64,000 nt of DNA from Ruminococcus flavefaciens (GTDB taxonomy: Bacteria > Bacillota > Clostridia > Oscillospirales > Ruminococcaceae): positions 1-64,000 of the forward strand of contig DFHF01000060.1 in assembly GCA_002371825.1 (NCBI GenBank), in the 5' to 3' direction. The notes beneath the pieces are model-generated. The model was given only the letters and a program-made list of their open reading frames with translations. It did no database searches and was not told the DNA's origin. Of this stretch, positions 35,158-43,135 are shown piece by piece; the first letter of the stretch is position 1, and the number at the start of each line of letters is the position of its first letter. Position numbers and translations under genes: made by a program.

Positions 35158-35207
35158 TCTTCATGCAATTCCGCCGCTCCTTCAGGATTTTCCTGTGGGG
35201 GCAGTCT

Positions 35208-35852
35208 TTATTCTTCTGCTTTGATTTCCCTGTTATTGATGACAAGACCGCCGCTCCTTGCCCTTATCGCAAGCTGTAATCGGCTCTTGAAGCCGGTCTT
35301 TATAAGCATATCCGAGATATGCCTTTTTACGGTGTTTACCGACATACAAAGCTGCTCGCTTATCTCCTTGTTAGAGGCCCCTGTCACCAGCTCCCGCAGT
35401 ACCTCTATCTCACATTCAGTCAGCTCTGTGCTGACTATTTTTCCGAATCTGACTGCCGGAACGCTCATCGGGTAGACAGATTCACCCGCCATTGTCCTGT
35501 CCATTATCTCAAGCAGCGGCTGCTCCTGTATCTCCTTGTACCAGAAGCTCTCAATGCCTATCTTTTTCGCCCTGTTGATGTATGAGACCTCCGGCATAGA
35601 TGTCACAAGAAGTATTTTTGTGACAGGGCGGTGCTTCTTTATCTCCTCAGCAGCATCAAGACCGTCCTTGCCGCTGCCCATTACTACATCCATAAGCACA
35701 AGGTCTATATTTGTGCTGAGGCATATCTCAACAGCCTCCTCCGGAGTTTCAGCCATTCCCGCTATCTCATAATTCTCTGAAGCCTTCACAGCCACCTCAA
35801 ACATCTGCCGTATCATTTTCTGGTCATCGGCTATCAGTAATCTATATGCCAT
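35208..35852 (-). CDS. NarL/LuxR-family response regulator
   Basis: Two-component transcription factor of 214 residues. The N-terminal receiver (1-125) has acidic residues D9-D10, phospho-acceptor D55 in LVLMDVVMGS, T/S in LLVTSM and a lysine in WYKE. The C-terminal LuxR helix-turn-helix (about 143-200) has LTECEIEVLRELVTG and SNKEISEQL, then NTVKRHISDML. It overlaps the preceding histidine kinase by 19 bp, and GAGGAGG precedes its ATG, so it is the partner of that kinase. The giant cohesin/dockerin gene begins 422 bp downstream on the same strand, making that gene a natural candidate target. This is inference from position only. Confidence 0.93.
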   Translation of the reverse strand: MAYRLLIADDQKMIRQMFEVAVKASENYEIAGMAETPEEAVEICLSTNIDLVLMDVVMGSGKDGLDAAEEIKKHRPVTKILLVTSMPEVSYINRAKKIGIESFWYKEIQEQPLLEIMDRTMAGESVYPMSVPAVRFGKIVSTELTECEIEVLRELVTGASNKEISEQLCMSVNTVKRHISDMLIKTGFKSRLQLAIRARSGGLVINNREIKAEE

Positions 35853-37123
35853 TTAAGTTCCTCCTCAGTATTCTCAGGCAGTTTCAGTATCATTTCAAAC
35901 TGCGGTGTGAAGCTAAGCTGCATGGTCCCGCCTATGCTTTCGATACTCTTTCTGAGATTCACAAGACCGCCGCACTCTTTCGCATGGGCAGAGGGCGGCC
36001 TGCCGTTATTGGTAAGTCTGATAGTATATCCCTCCGGAGTCTTCTCTGATGAGATATATGCGATATCCCCTTCTGCATGACGAAATACATTGGTAATGTG
36101 TACAGTTAAAGCTGAATCCACAATTGGTATCAGCTTATCGCTCTCAGGGAGCTTACCTTTTAGTTCTATATTTATCCCAAGACTTTCAGCATTCTGCATA
36201 GTGACAAAATATGGATGCTGCCAGTTTTCACGCTCTTTATTTTTCAGCAGGGATATATTTCTGCGCCAGAGTGAAAGCATTTCCTGCCTGTCAACTCTGT
36301 CCGGAGAAATGAGATACTGTTTCGTCATGAGCAGTGTTTTTCCGAAGCTGTCATGGATATGTATTTTTATCTGCAAGGTCTCCTTGTCCATAATGATGTA
36401 CTGTATCGTGGAGTTAAGAGCCTTCAGACGTGCGTTGATATTTCCTGCCTTCTTTTGCTTTTCCTTCAGTTCGGCAGTCAGACGGTATTCCTCTGTGATG
36501 TCAAAAGCCATAAGCTCGTTTATGGTTTCACCGTCAAGCTGCTTCTCACTATGTGAAAAACTGTAGGCTGTACCATCCTCAAAACACACAACGGGAGTAT
36601 CTCCGCCTTTTATGCTATTTGCTGCTTCACCTTTGGCTATCATTTTCCAGAAACCCTCAGCATCAGATATATTGACGCCTGTCAGCCTGCGGGCTATGCT
36701 GTCCATTTTCAGGTTCACCAGCTTTGTCAGACCGCCGTTCCAGTAAAAGCATATCCCCACAGGCAGCTGATCCATACACTCTTTTATGGACGTAAGGTCA
36801 ATATTTTGATTTTTCTTTTTTATGGAGCTTATAAGCTCATAAACAGCGGATATGGTCAGTACAGTATTTATCAGAAATACTGCGGCCGCAGGCAGCTCGG
36901 CCCAAAAGCCTCTTCTTATCCTTGTCTGATAGAGAAAGAACTGGATAAGTAAAAATGTAATAACTGTTTCCGATAACAGAAGTATTATCCGGCACAGCTT
37001 TTTATCCAGAATAAGATGCAGAATGATGTCAAGGAAAAATACGCACTCTATAAGAAACATCCACAGGATCATTACACTTCTTATGCTTTCACAAAGGGAT
37101 ATAAAGCTATTCAGCGTCTTCAC
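35834..37123 (-). CDS. Membrane sensor histidine kinase, HisKA_3-like
   Basis: 429-residue sensor. Three hydrophobic segments (about 16-38, 44-64, 76-98) are followed by a PAS-like domain (about 112-215) and a dimerisation helix. The phospho-acceptor is probably H257 in KIHIHDSFGKTL, which matches the HDxxG pattern of NarX/DegS-type kinases. The ATPase region has N345 in VHITNVFRHAEG, then TNNGRPPS and GGLVNLRKSIESIGG for the G boxes. Spacing between H257 and the N box is short but complete, so it is probably active. It overlaps both neighbours (17 and 19 bp), and the preceding protein may be its sensory partner. Confidence 0.88.
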   Translation of the reverse strand: MKTLNSFISLCESIRSVMILWMFLIECVFFLDIILHLILDKKLCRIILLLSETVITFLLIQFFLYQTRIRRGFWAELPAAAVFLINTVLTISAVYELISSIKKKNQNIDLTSIKECMDQLPVGICFYWNGGLTKLVNLKMDSIARRLTGVNISDAEGFWKMIAKGEAANSIKGGDTPVVCFEDGTAYSFSHSEKQLDGETINELMAFDITEEYRLTAELKEKQKKAGNINARLKALNSTIQYIIMDKETLQIKIHIHDSFGKTLLMTKQYLISPDRVDRQEMLSLWRRNISLLKNKERENWQHPYFVTMQNAESLGINIELKGKLPESDKLIPIVDSALTVHITNVFRHAEGDIAYISSEKTPEGYTIRLTNNGRPPSAHAKECGGLVNLRKSIESIGGTMQLSFTPQFEMILKLPENTEEELKWHIDY

Positions 37124-38708
37124 CCCCTATGGAAAGGATATAATACCTGATATCGTCCTCCGCAGATGAAGTGAGTTTCAGACCGGCAGAATGGAGGATG
37201 ATATTTTCAGGAACTGAGTCCGCAGCATCTGTTTCAATGGACAAAAGAACATTCTCCGAGGGCATTATCATTATTGAACAGGCGCTTATCGTTTCAAGAG
37301 CCGACTCTATAACAGCTTCAAATACATCATATGCTGCTATGATCTGAGCGGCAGGCAGTGATCTTTCAGCGCCTTGCATCAGCTCACTCTCTATACCGAG
37401 AAACTCCATAAACTCAAAGCTCTCATTTATAGAAAGATACAGTTCATTTGTAGAGATATCAGGGCAGTTGTCTGCGATCAGCATAAGATTTGAGCAGCGC
37501 TTGACATATGTCCCAAGAAGCAGACAGAACTTCATCCTGAGATCGAATTCATCTGTCTCGTTCAGTGCCTCATCTATTTCCAGAAGCTGTGAATAGGTAT
37601 GCTTTGTAATGTTATCATATAACCTGTTCTGAGTTTCGTATCTTGCCTTTTCGGCAGCAACACGGTTTTCCTCGTCGATCAGATCATTTTCTGCCTCTAT
37701 CTGTTCGGTAGCTTCTTCAAGGGCACTGTTGATACGATTTATAGCTGATACATCTTCGCTCCATGTTACGCTTCCGCCTTTTATTTTGCAGTTCTTGATC
37801 ATATAGTCTTCTTTGTCTGTGGTATCAGAGTATTCACCTGAGCGGAAGACCTCTTCACCCTCTGTATTCTTCAGCACAGCGTTGATGCCGGAACGTTCAA
37901 AAAGAGCGTTGTAGCCCGTGTTGGATGGGATAAGTCCTATTTTTATACAGCCCTCCCAAAGTCCTATGAAAAGAACCACATATGCTTCCTGAATGTTATA
38001 CAGCTTGATGCCGGATATGACAGGCGACTCCCCGCAGGCAACGTAAATTATCAGAAATATTATGCCGATAGATGAATAAATCACAGGTATGTACCAGTAT
38101 TGACGGCACTGGGATAATCTGCACCGTTTTATAAGAAGAATGTAAGAGCTCAATGTTATAGCAAAGGCCCATGTTAATATCACATAATACAGCCAATTAT
38201 ACCTGGCAGGTGTGTTTATATCATTCTCATCCACCAATCGCAGTACAAAGTGGTGAAGGTCATTGGTGAGCGCTCCCAGAATAAGAAGTCCCGAGATCAC
38301 CCATTCAGCTTTCAGGATAGGTGACATTTTCTCATTCTCGCCTTTCCCTACATTTGATGCCGCACTTAAACTCATCATTGGCATAGCTATGTACGGAAAA
38401 TAGTAGAAATACCACAGATAACGGCTGATAAGGGGCGAATTTTTGAAAAGATCATATCTGCCGAAACGTATGGCAAACAATAAAAAAAGAGAAGCTGCTA
38501 TAGCTATGATATTCCACCTTATTTTTTTATGAACAATGCGCCATGCAACCGTTGATGCCCAGGCAATGATAAAAAAGCAGTAAAGTATTGAGGACAAACC
38601 GGTAATATAGGAAGAGAAATGCAAAAAAATATTTGCAAGAACAATTATCAGAAAGGCTATGATAAAAGCGATGGAGTACTTTCTCTCAAGCCTGCTCATA
38701 TGAAGCAT
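37107..38708 (-). CDS. 7TM-type sensor with degenerate histidine kinase region
   Basis: 533-residue membrane protein, first gene of the signalling operon. Seven or eight hydrophobic segments fill residues 10-260. A PAS-like stretch follows (about 265-310, INAVLKNTEGEEVFRSGEY), then a charged coiled coil (about 318-370). A helical region ends in VFEAVIESALETISAC, placed where the N box of a histidine kinase ATPase would be but lacking its Asn and the glycine boxes. I read it as a pseudo-kinase or input subunit, not an enzyme. The ATG at 38708 is 7 bp after AAGGAGG. It overlaps the next kinase by 17 bp. Signal and partners are unknown; a histidine-kinase N-terminal 7TM family label fits the membrane part. 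Confidence 0.75.
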   Translation of the reverse strand: MLHMSRLERKYSIAFIIAFLIIVLANIFLHFSSYITGLSSILYCFFIIAWASTVAWRIVHKKIRWNIIAIAASLFLLFAIRFGRYDLFKNSPLISRYLWYFYYFPYIAMPMMSLSAASNVGKGENEKMSPILKAEWVISGLLILGALTNDLHHFVLRLVDENDINTPARYNWLYYVILTWAFAITLSSYILLIKRCRLSQCRQYWYIPVIYSSIGIIFLIIYVACGESPVISGIKLYNIQEAYVVLFIGLWEGCIKIGLIPSNTGYNALFERSGINAVLKNTEGEEVFRSGEYSDTTDKEDYMIKNCKIKGGSVTWSEDVSAINRINSALEEATEQIEAENDLIDEENRVAAEKARYETQNRLYDNITKHTYSQLLEIDEALNETDEFDLRMKFCLLLGTYVKRCSNLMLIADNCPDISTNELYLSINESFEFMEFLGIESELMQGAERSLPAAQIIAAYDVFEAVIESALETISACSIMIMPSENVLLSIETDAADSVPENIILHSAGLKLTSSAEDDIRYYILSIGGEDAE

Positions 38709-38736
38709 AGGCTATCCTCCTTGCTGTTTTTGTTTT

Positions 38737-38765
38737 ATTTTATCATATAAAACGATCATAGTCAA
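38737..38765 (-). promoter_or_regulatory. Promoter of the three-gene signalling operon
   Basis: Minus-strand TTGACT (38760-38765), 17-bp spacer, TAAAAT (38737-38742). Confidence 0.8.
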
Positions 38766-38916
38766 TGCTGATCGAGCTGTTTATTCAACCGTTCCTGCTT
38801 CATAAAAAGCTATCGCCTGACTAACCCGATATATTCAGCTGTATTTCCTTTTCAGGCAAATGCTGTACCTGTATGCTTAACAGTCAGTCAGGTCATTTCA
38901 GATATCCTTAAACAGC

Positions 38917-38955
38917 AGAAAAGGAGACACTTCCCCTACAGGAAAAGTCTCCTTC
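38917..38955 (-). terminator. Terminator of the HD-GYP gene
   Basis: AAGGAGAC/GTCTCCTT arms, with a minus-strand TTTTCTG tail, 20 bp past the stop codon. Confidence 0.7.
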
Positions 38956-38974
38956 ATCATCAGTATTAAAAGGC

Positions 38975-39871
38975 TCAGGTGATGTCAAGCATCTTAGCTG
39001 TACACTTCATCACCTTTTCCTTAGGGATCTGTGCAAAGATCTCAACAAGCCCCTCGTCCAGCTGAGTTCCGGCTGCTTCCTTCATCATTTTTATAGCCTC
39101 TTCATGAGTATGGGGAGCTTTATAGGAGCGCCTCATGGTTATGGCTGAATAAGTATCAGCCACGGCTATTATTCTCGAAGCCAGCGGTATTTCATCACCT
39201 TTCAGGCCGTAATAGCCTTTCCCGTCGATACGCTCATGGTGATACATTATCCACGGCATAATGTGCTTGAAGGAACTAAGGGGCTCCAGTATCTGAACAC
39301 CTATGGAAGGGTGTTTTTTCATTATATCCCACTCGCCGTCATCCAGCTTTGCAGGCTTGTTCAGAATATTCTCAGGTACTCCAAGCTTGCCTACATCGTG
39401 CATAAGAGCAGCATACTCAAGACTTACCTTGCTGATATCACGCTTTTTAGAATATGGTATATATTCAAACAGCAGCATAGTCAGATTCTGAACATGGCGG
39501 CTGTGTCCGTTGAGATTCGGGTCTCTTGCATCTATAACTCCGAAAAGTACCTCCGCAACATCTATGCTTCGCTCCTTGACTGTCCCTATTCCCCTGAGAA
39601 TAATGGTTATCATTATCGCAACGAAAATGCTTCCTCCGAAGAGAATGCTCGCTATCATAAGATCAGGATGTCCTGAAACTGCTACAAAAACATAGCCGAG
39701 GAAGAAAAAGATAAGCAGTGCCATTGCCATTTTTTTCCAGAATTTCAGCCGGTTTCCTCCTGAGGTCAGAACGTCACGCATACTCATGAGGCATTCACGA
39801 TACTTTATAATATTCACTATCATCTGGAGAATACCGACAATTATCATACCATATATAAGTATACTCAACAT
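38975..39871 (-). CDS. Membrane HD-GYP domain phosphodiesterase
   Basis: 298-residue protein with hydrophobic segments at about 3-22, 47-66 and 70-93, then an HD-GYP domain from about 105. Metal ligands are present: H158-D159 in MHDVGK, H187 in KKHPSIG, H211-H212 in YHHER and D239 in VADTYSA. The diagnostic GYP is GYY (219-221, in DGKGYYGLKG). HD-GYP enzymes hydrolyse cyclic di-GMP (some cGAMP) to GMP, so it is a candidate c-di-GMP phosphodiesterase. The Pro to Tyr change leaves the substrate open. AAGGAGGTGG precedes the ATG. It is monocistronic with its own promoter and terminator. No GGDEF cyclase is present in the window. Confidence 0.88.
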   Translation of the reverse strand: MLSILIYGMIIVGILQMIVNIIKYRECLMSMRDVLTSGGNRLKFWKKMAMALLIFFFLGYVFVAVSGHPDLMIASILFGGSIFVAIMITIILRGIGTVKERSIDVAEVLFGVIDARDPNLNGHSRHVQNLTMLLFEYIPYSKKRDISKVSLEYAALMHDVGKLGVPENILNKPAKLDDGEWDIMKKHPSIGVQILEPLSSFKHIMPWIMYHHERIDGKGYYGLKGDEIPLASRIIAVADTYSAITMRRSYKAPHTHEEAIKMMKEAAGTQLDEGLVEIFAQIPKEKVMKCTAKMLDIT

Positions 39872-39931
39872 TCCACCTCCTTTTCAAAGGGCTCCACCCC
39901 GACAATTATTCCATAAGAATATACCTATATC

Positions 39932-39960
39932 ATTATATCATATATACAAGGAGATTTCAA
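39932..39960 (-). promoter_or_regulatory. Promoter of the HD-GYP gene
   Basis: Minus-strand TTGAAA (39955-39960), 17-bp spacer, TATAAT (39932-39937). Confidence 0.82.
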
Positions 39961-40138
39961 GTAAAGGGATATAATTTCACAAATACGTCAAAACAGTGTC
40001 TTCGTGTACTCATCATGTGCTAATATTGCATAAACAATAACTGGTCATCCATGCAAAGCAGCTCTCATTAAATGGTCAGCCATTATTCTCTCCCCGATGC
40101 CCTCCCGCGCTGACTATCTGAAAAAATTTTCAGAGCTA

Positions 40139-40167
40139 TTGAAATATCTTCACGGGTGTGATATAAT
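40139..40167 (+). promoter_or_regulatory. Promoter of pta
   Basis: TTGAAA (40139-40144), 17-bp spacer, TATAAT (40162-40167). Confidence 0.82.
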
Positions 40168-40202
40168 ATTACTATATTATTTTTACTCTGGAGGTATTTA
40201 CA

Positions 40203-41219
40203 ATGGGAATGTTCGACAAACTCATCGCAAACTTAAAATCAAGCAAAAAGACTATCGTTTTCACTGAGGGAAGCGATAACCGTATCCTTTCCGCTGCTGA
40301 CAGACTCCTTAAGGAAGGTCTTATGGGAGTTATCCTCTGCGGAAATCCTGACGAAGTAAAGGCTGCTGCTGCAAACGGCGGTTTCAATATCGACGGTGCT
40401 GAGATCATCGATCCTGCAACATATCCTGAAATGGAGTCTCTCGTTGCTCAGATGGTTGAGCTCAGAAAGGGCAAGATGACTGAGGAAGAGTGCCGTGCTG
40501 CTCTCTCAAAGTCAAACTATTTCGGCACTATGCTCGTTAAGGCTGGCAAGGCTGACGCACTCCTTGGCGGTGCTACATACTCTACTGCTGATACAGTTCG
40601 TCCCGCTCTTCAGATCATCAAGACTAAGAAGGGCTCAAACCTTGTAAGCTCTTCATTCATCCTCTTCCGTGAGAAGGACGGTCAGGAAGAAAAGATCGCT
40701 ATGGGTGACTGCGCTATCAACCTCGGATACACTGACAGACTCGACAAGGACGGCAATGTCGTTCTCAGCGCTGCAAGACAGCTTGCAGAGGTTGCTGTTG
40801 AGACTGCAAGAACTGCTGATTTCTTCGGTATCGATCCTAAGGTCGCTGTGCTCAGCTTCTCCACATACGGCTCAGGCAAGGGCGGCACTGTTCAGCTCAG
40901 CCACGATGCTGTTATCGAAGCTCGTCAGCTCGATCCCAACCTCGTTATCGACGGTGAGTTCCAGTTTGACGCTGCTGTTTCCGCAGAAGTTGCTAAGACA
41001 AAGTGCCCTGATTCCAAGGTTGCAGGACAGGCTAACACATTTATCTTCCCCCTCATCGAGGCTGGTAATATCGGCTACAAGATCGCTCAGAGACTTGGCG
41101 GCTTCGAGGCTTACGGTCCTATCCTCCAGGGTCTGAACGCTCCTATCAATGACCTCTCAAGAGGCTGTACTGCTGACGAAGTTTACAAGATGGCTATCAT
41201 CACTGCTGGTATGGCTTGA
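40203..41219 (+). CDS. pta: Phosphate acetyltransferase
   Basis: Cytoplasmic enzyme that converts acetyl-CoA and phosphate to acetyl phosphate, the first step of acetate formation and ATP gain in fermentation. 338 residues, the length of the short class without the N-terminal regulatory domains. Family features are the N-terminal FTEGSDNRILSAADRLL, the middle STADTVRPALQIIKTK, and the C-terminal DGEFQFDAAV and ANTFIFPLIEAGNIGYKI. GGAGG precedes the ATG. Codon use is very biased (GCT, GGC, AAG, CTC), which suggests high expression. ackA is not adjacent within the window. Phosphate butyryltransferase is a relative, but these motifs are those of Pta. Confidence 0.95.
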   Translation: MGMFDKLIANLKSSKKTIVFTEGSDNRILSAADRLLKEGLMGVILCGNPDEVKAAAANGGFNIDGAEIIDPATYPEMESLVAQMVELRKGKMTEEECRAALSKSNYFGTMLVKAGKADALLGGATYSTADTVRPALQIIKTKKGSNLVSSSFILFREKDGQEEKIAMGDCAINLGYTDRLDKDGNVVLSAARQLAEVAVETARTADFFGIDPKVAVLSFSTYGSGKGGTVQLSHDAVIEARQLDPNLVIDGEFQFDAAVSAEVAKTKCPDSKVAGQANTFIFPLIEAGNIGYKIAQRLGGFEAYGPILQGLNAPINDLSRGCTADEVYKMAIITAGMA

Positions 41220-41242
41220 TCGTAAAAAAACGAAATATAAAA

Positions 41243-41275
41243 AGTCCGCTGGAATCTTCCGGCGGACATTTTTTT
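41243..41275 (+). terminator. Terminator of pta
   Basis: GTCCGCTGGAA/TTCCGGCGGAC hairpin followed by ATTTTTTTG. Confidence 0.9.
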
Positions 41276-41308
41276 GCCCGCTTCAAGATAAACTCAAAGC
41301 GGGCAAAA
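41269..41308 (-). terminator. Terminator of the second LRR gene
   Basis: GCCCGCTT/AAGCGGGC hairpin with a minus-strand TTTTTTT tail made by the same A/T tract that serves the convergent pta terminator. Confidence 0.87.
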
Positions 41309-41359
41309 TACAGCGTATTAAATTTTAAATGCTGCAGCGTTTGTTAAAATGCAGGCAGA

Positions 41360-42259
41360 TTACTTTATACCTAAGCGGCTCTTGAACTCGCTTACATAAT
41401 TGCCTTTAACTGCATTCTTGAGATTAGAATTGCAGTTCTTGAATGCCGCAGTGCTGCTGTTTTTTGAAATACGACGATTATTATAAATGTAATTGATCTT
41501 TGTGCAATTAGCAAAAGCCTCAGACTGAATAGTAAGTTCAGCACCTGGTCCTGCAAAATTCATTTCTGCGATATTAGTATTATTGAAAGCATTTGCTCCT
41601 ATAGTTGTTGTTGTCGGAGCAATATATATCTTTGTAAGATTAGTATTCATAAATGCCTCATTACCAATTGTTTCAAGGCTGCTGACAGGCTGACGATTTT
41701 CTACAGTATATGAAACCATTTCCATTCCAGAGTCCTTGAAAGCCTGATTGCCGATAGTTTTTAAGGTCTTAGGAAGCTTTATTTCCTTAAGCTTTGTACA
41801 ACCCTGAAATGCATTAGCGCCGATCTCCTCAAGCTCTGAATATGTGGAAAAAGTAATCTTTGTAAGAGCTGCGCCCATACCATTCGGTGTTCCGTTCTTA
41901 TCCTTGAAAGCGCCGTTGCCGATACGAATAACCTTATATTCAACATCGTTGATCTTAACCCTTGCAGGGATCTTTATGCGAGAATCTGCAACGTCGATCC
42001 TGTATACCTCAACTCCGCCGGGGCACTTCTTATAATCAACGTGAGCACCGGAATAAACACCAGTATCGTAAACACCGTTATAGTAGGAAAGGTTAGGGAT
42101 AAAATCATCAGGGATATCTTCGCAAGAATTAGGGATATAGTAAGCTGAAGCTGTAATGCTTGTTGCGGCGGGAACATTAGCAAAAGATGCTACTGTGGGA
42201 ACTGCGCACATAAATGATGCTGCTGCAGCTGCTACGATTGTTTTAACAGTTTTTTTCAT
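41360..42259 (-). CDS. Secreted BspA-type leucine-rich repeat protein (copy 2)
   Basis: 299-residue exported protein and paralogue of the LRR protein at 24494-25327. The signal peptide (MKKTVKTIVAAAAASFMCA, about 1-37) is nearly identical. LRR_5/BspA repeats run from about 105 to 275: YKVIRIGNGAF, LEEIGANAFQGCTKLKEI, LKTIGNQAF, LETIGNEAFMNTNLTKI and TTIGANAF. Cell-surface or secreted binding protein is the general role of such solenoids. The ATG at 42259 follows AAAGGAG; a longer in-frame start would lie within the leader. It is monocistronic. Its leader carries the same TCCGGACAGCTT element and the same promoter hexamers as the first copy, so the two are probably co-regulated. There is no anchor motif or dockerin. 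Confidence 0.87.
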   Translation of the reverse strand: MKKTVKTIVAAAAASFMCAVPTVASFANVPAATSITASAYYIPNSCEDIPDDFIPNLSYYNGVYDTGVYSGAHVDYKKCPGGVEVYRIDVADSRIKIPARVKINDVEYKVIRIGNGAFKDKNGTPNGMGAALTKITFSTYSELEEIGANAFQGCTKLKEIKLPKTLKTIGNQAFKDSGMEMVSYTVENRQPVSSLETIGNEAFMNTNLTKIYIAPTTTTIGANAFNNTNIAEMNFAGPGAELTIQSEAFANCTKINYIYNNRRISKNSSTAAFKNCNSNLKNAVKGNYVSEFKSRLGIK

Positions 42260-42300
42260 ATTCTTATCTCCTTTTGTTAATAAAATTATATTGCGTTTTT

Positions 42301-42447
42301 TAGAGCGAATAAATAGTACGATATTTTCCAATCAACACAGAGGCGCCTCTGTGTTGATCACGAGCGTAAAGCCTTCCGGACAGCTTCACGACGCTTCCAT
42401 GATCGATAAGTCTTAGCTTACCTGATCCGATACCGCCGTTCGCTCTA
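42301..42447 (-). promoter_or_regulatory. Structured 5' leader of LRR gene 2 with conserved TCCGGACAGCTT element
   Basis: The transcript begins at about 42449, and its first bases UAGAGCGAA (42439-42447) pair perfectly over 9 bp with UUCGCUCUA (42301-42309), closing a 147-nt domain. Inside are the element AAAGCCTTCCGGACAGCTTC (plus strand 42368-42387) and a perfect palindrome (42331-42358). No known riboswitch was recognised. Confidence 0.6.
42331..42358. repeat. Perfect 28-bp palindrome in LRR gene 2 leader
   Basis: Arm ATCAACACAGAGGC (42331-42344) is followed without spacer by its exact complement (42345-42358). It forms a very stable RNA hairpin, or an operator for a dimeric protein. It is not followed by a T-run, so it is not a simple terminator. 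Confidence 0.8.
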
Positions 42448-42455
42448 CAGTCAAT

Positions 42456-42484
42456 ATTTTAGCATAAACATCTGATAATGTCAA
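42456..42484 (-). promoter_or_regulatory. Promoter of LRR gene 2
   Basis: Minus-strand TTGACA (42479-42484), 17-bp spacer, TAAAAT (42456-42461). Confidence 0.82.
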
Positions 42485-42728
42485 TACAGTTTTATTAATT
42501 TTGTGGTATTATGACATAAATCGAACAAAATTTCTTTTTAAAACTGTCGTTTTCACATTCAGATTTTTTTGTTACACTCCATGAGTTCCAGCGAACTCGA
42601 AAAAAGTTCTTTTTAAGACTATATTGCATAAAAGTCTATTTTAAGCTGTAATTATATTGCTTTAAAAAACTTACTAAAAAAATCTGTCAGATAAAATAAG
42701 TAAAATAAATAAAATTTCTTTTTACAGC

Positions 42729-42757
42729 TTGAAAAATCTTTCCTGATATGGTATAAT
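42729..42757 (+). promoter_or_regulatory. Promoter of tRNA-Arg
   Basis: TTGAAA (42729-42734), 17-bp spacer, TATAAT (42752-42757), 11 bp before the tRNA. Confidence 0.85.
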
Positions 42758-42768
42758 ATATATGTTAT

Positions 42769-42845
42769 GTCCCAATAGCTCAGTAGGATAGAGCGACTGC
42801 CTCCTAAGCAGTAGGCCGGAGGTTCGACTCCTCTTTGGGACGCCA
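42769..42845 (+). tRNA. tRNA-Arg (anticodon CCU)
   Basis: Full cloverleaf: acceptor GTCCCAA/TTGGGAC, D-loop with AGTAGGAT, anticodon stem ACTGC/GCAGT with loop CTCCTAA (anticodon CCT), T-arm GGAGG-TTCGACT-CCTCT, discriminator G and an encoded CCA. It reads AGG codons. Confidence 0.96.
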
Positions 42846-42869
42846 TTCGGCAGACAGCCGTACACATCT

Positions 42870-42903
42870 ATGCGTTCCGTGATCAGCGGGACGCATTTTT
42901 CTT
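42870..42903 (+). terminator. Terminator of tRNA-Arg
   Basis: ATGCGTTCC/GGGACGCAT hairpin followed by TTTTTCTTT. Confidence 0.87.
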
Positions 42904-42974
42904 TCTGTTGACCAGAATCTTTTCCATATTCCTCATATTCTCAGGCGGCTGATATATAGTCTCTAAAATGCAAG

Positions 42975-43013
42975 CAGGCAGATACCTCATCCGAAGTATC
43001 TGCCTGTTTTTTT
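42975..43013 (+). terminator. Strong plus-strand terminator without an obvious gene
   Basis: Perfect 11-bp stem CAGGCAGATAC/GTATCTGCCTG with a TTTTTTT tail. The tRNA upstream already has a terminator. The hairpin may serve the minus-strand feo operon, though its T-tract on that strand is poor. Confidence 0.75.
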
Positions 43014-43135
43014 ATAGCTTGCCGCTAAAGTTTAATTTGAAAGATCATATCATTCTGCTGCACTGCCTTCAGACTTTAAAAGCTCATCAGCGCAGTTCAG
43101 AGCCAGAAAACAGTCTCTGCGGTCACAGACGGCTT

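Noticed and set aside
42362..42387. Plus-strand GAGCGTAAAGCC...CCGGA resembling part of the c-di-GMP-I (GEMM) riboswitch
   Set aside because: Wrong strand relative to the promoter and gene, and the second half of the GEMM motif is missing.
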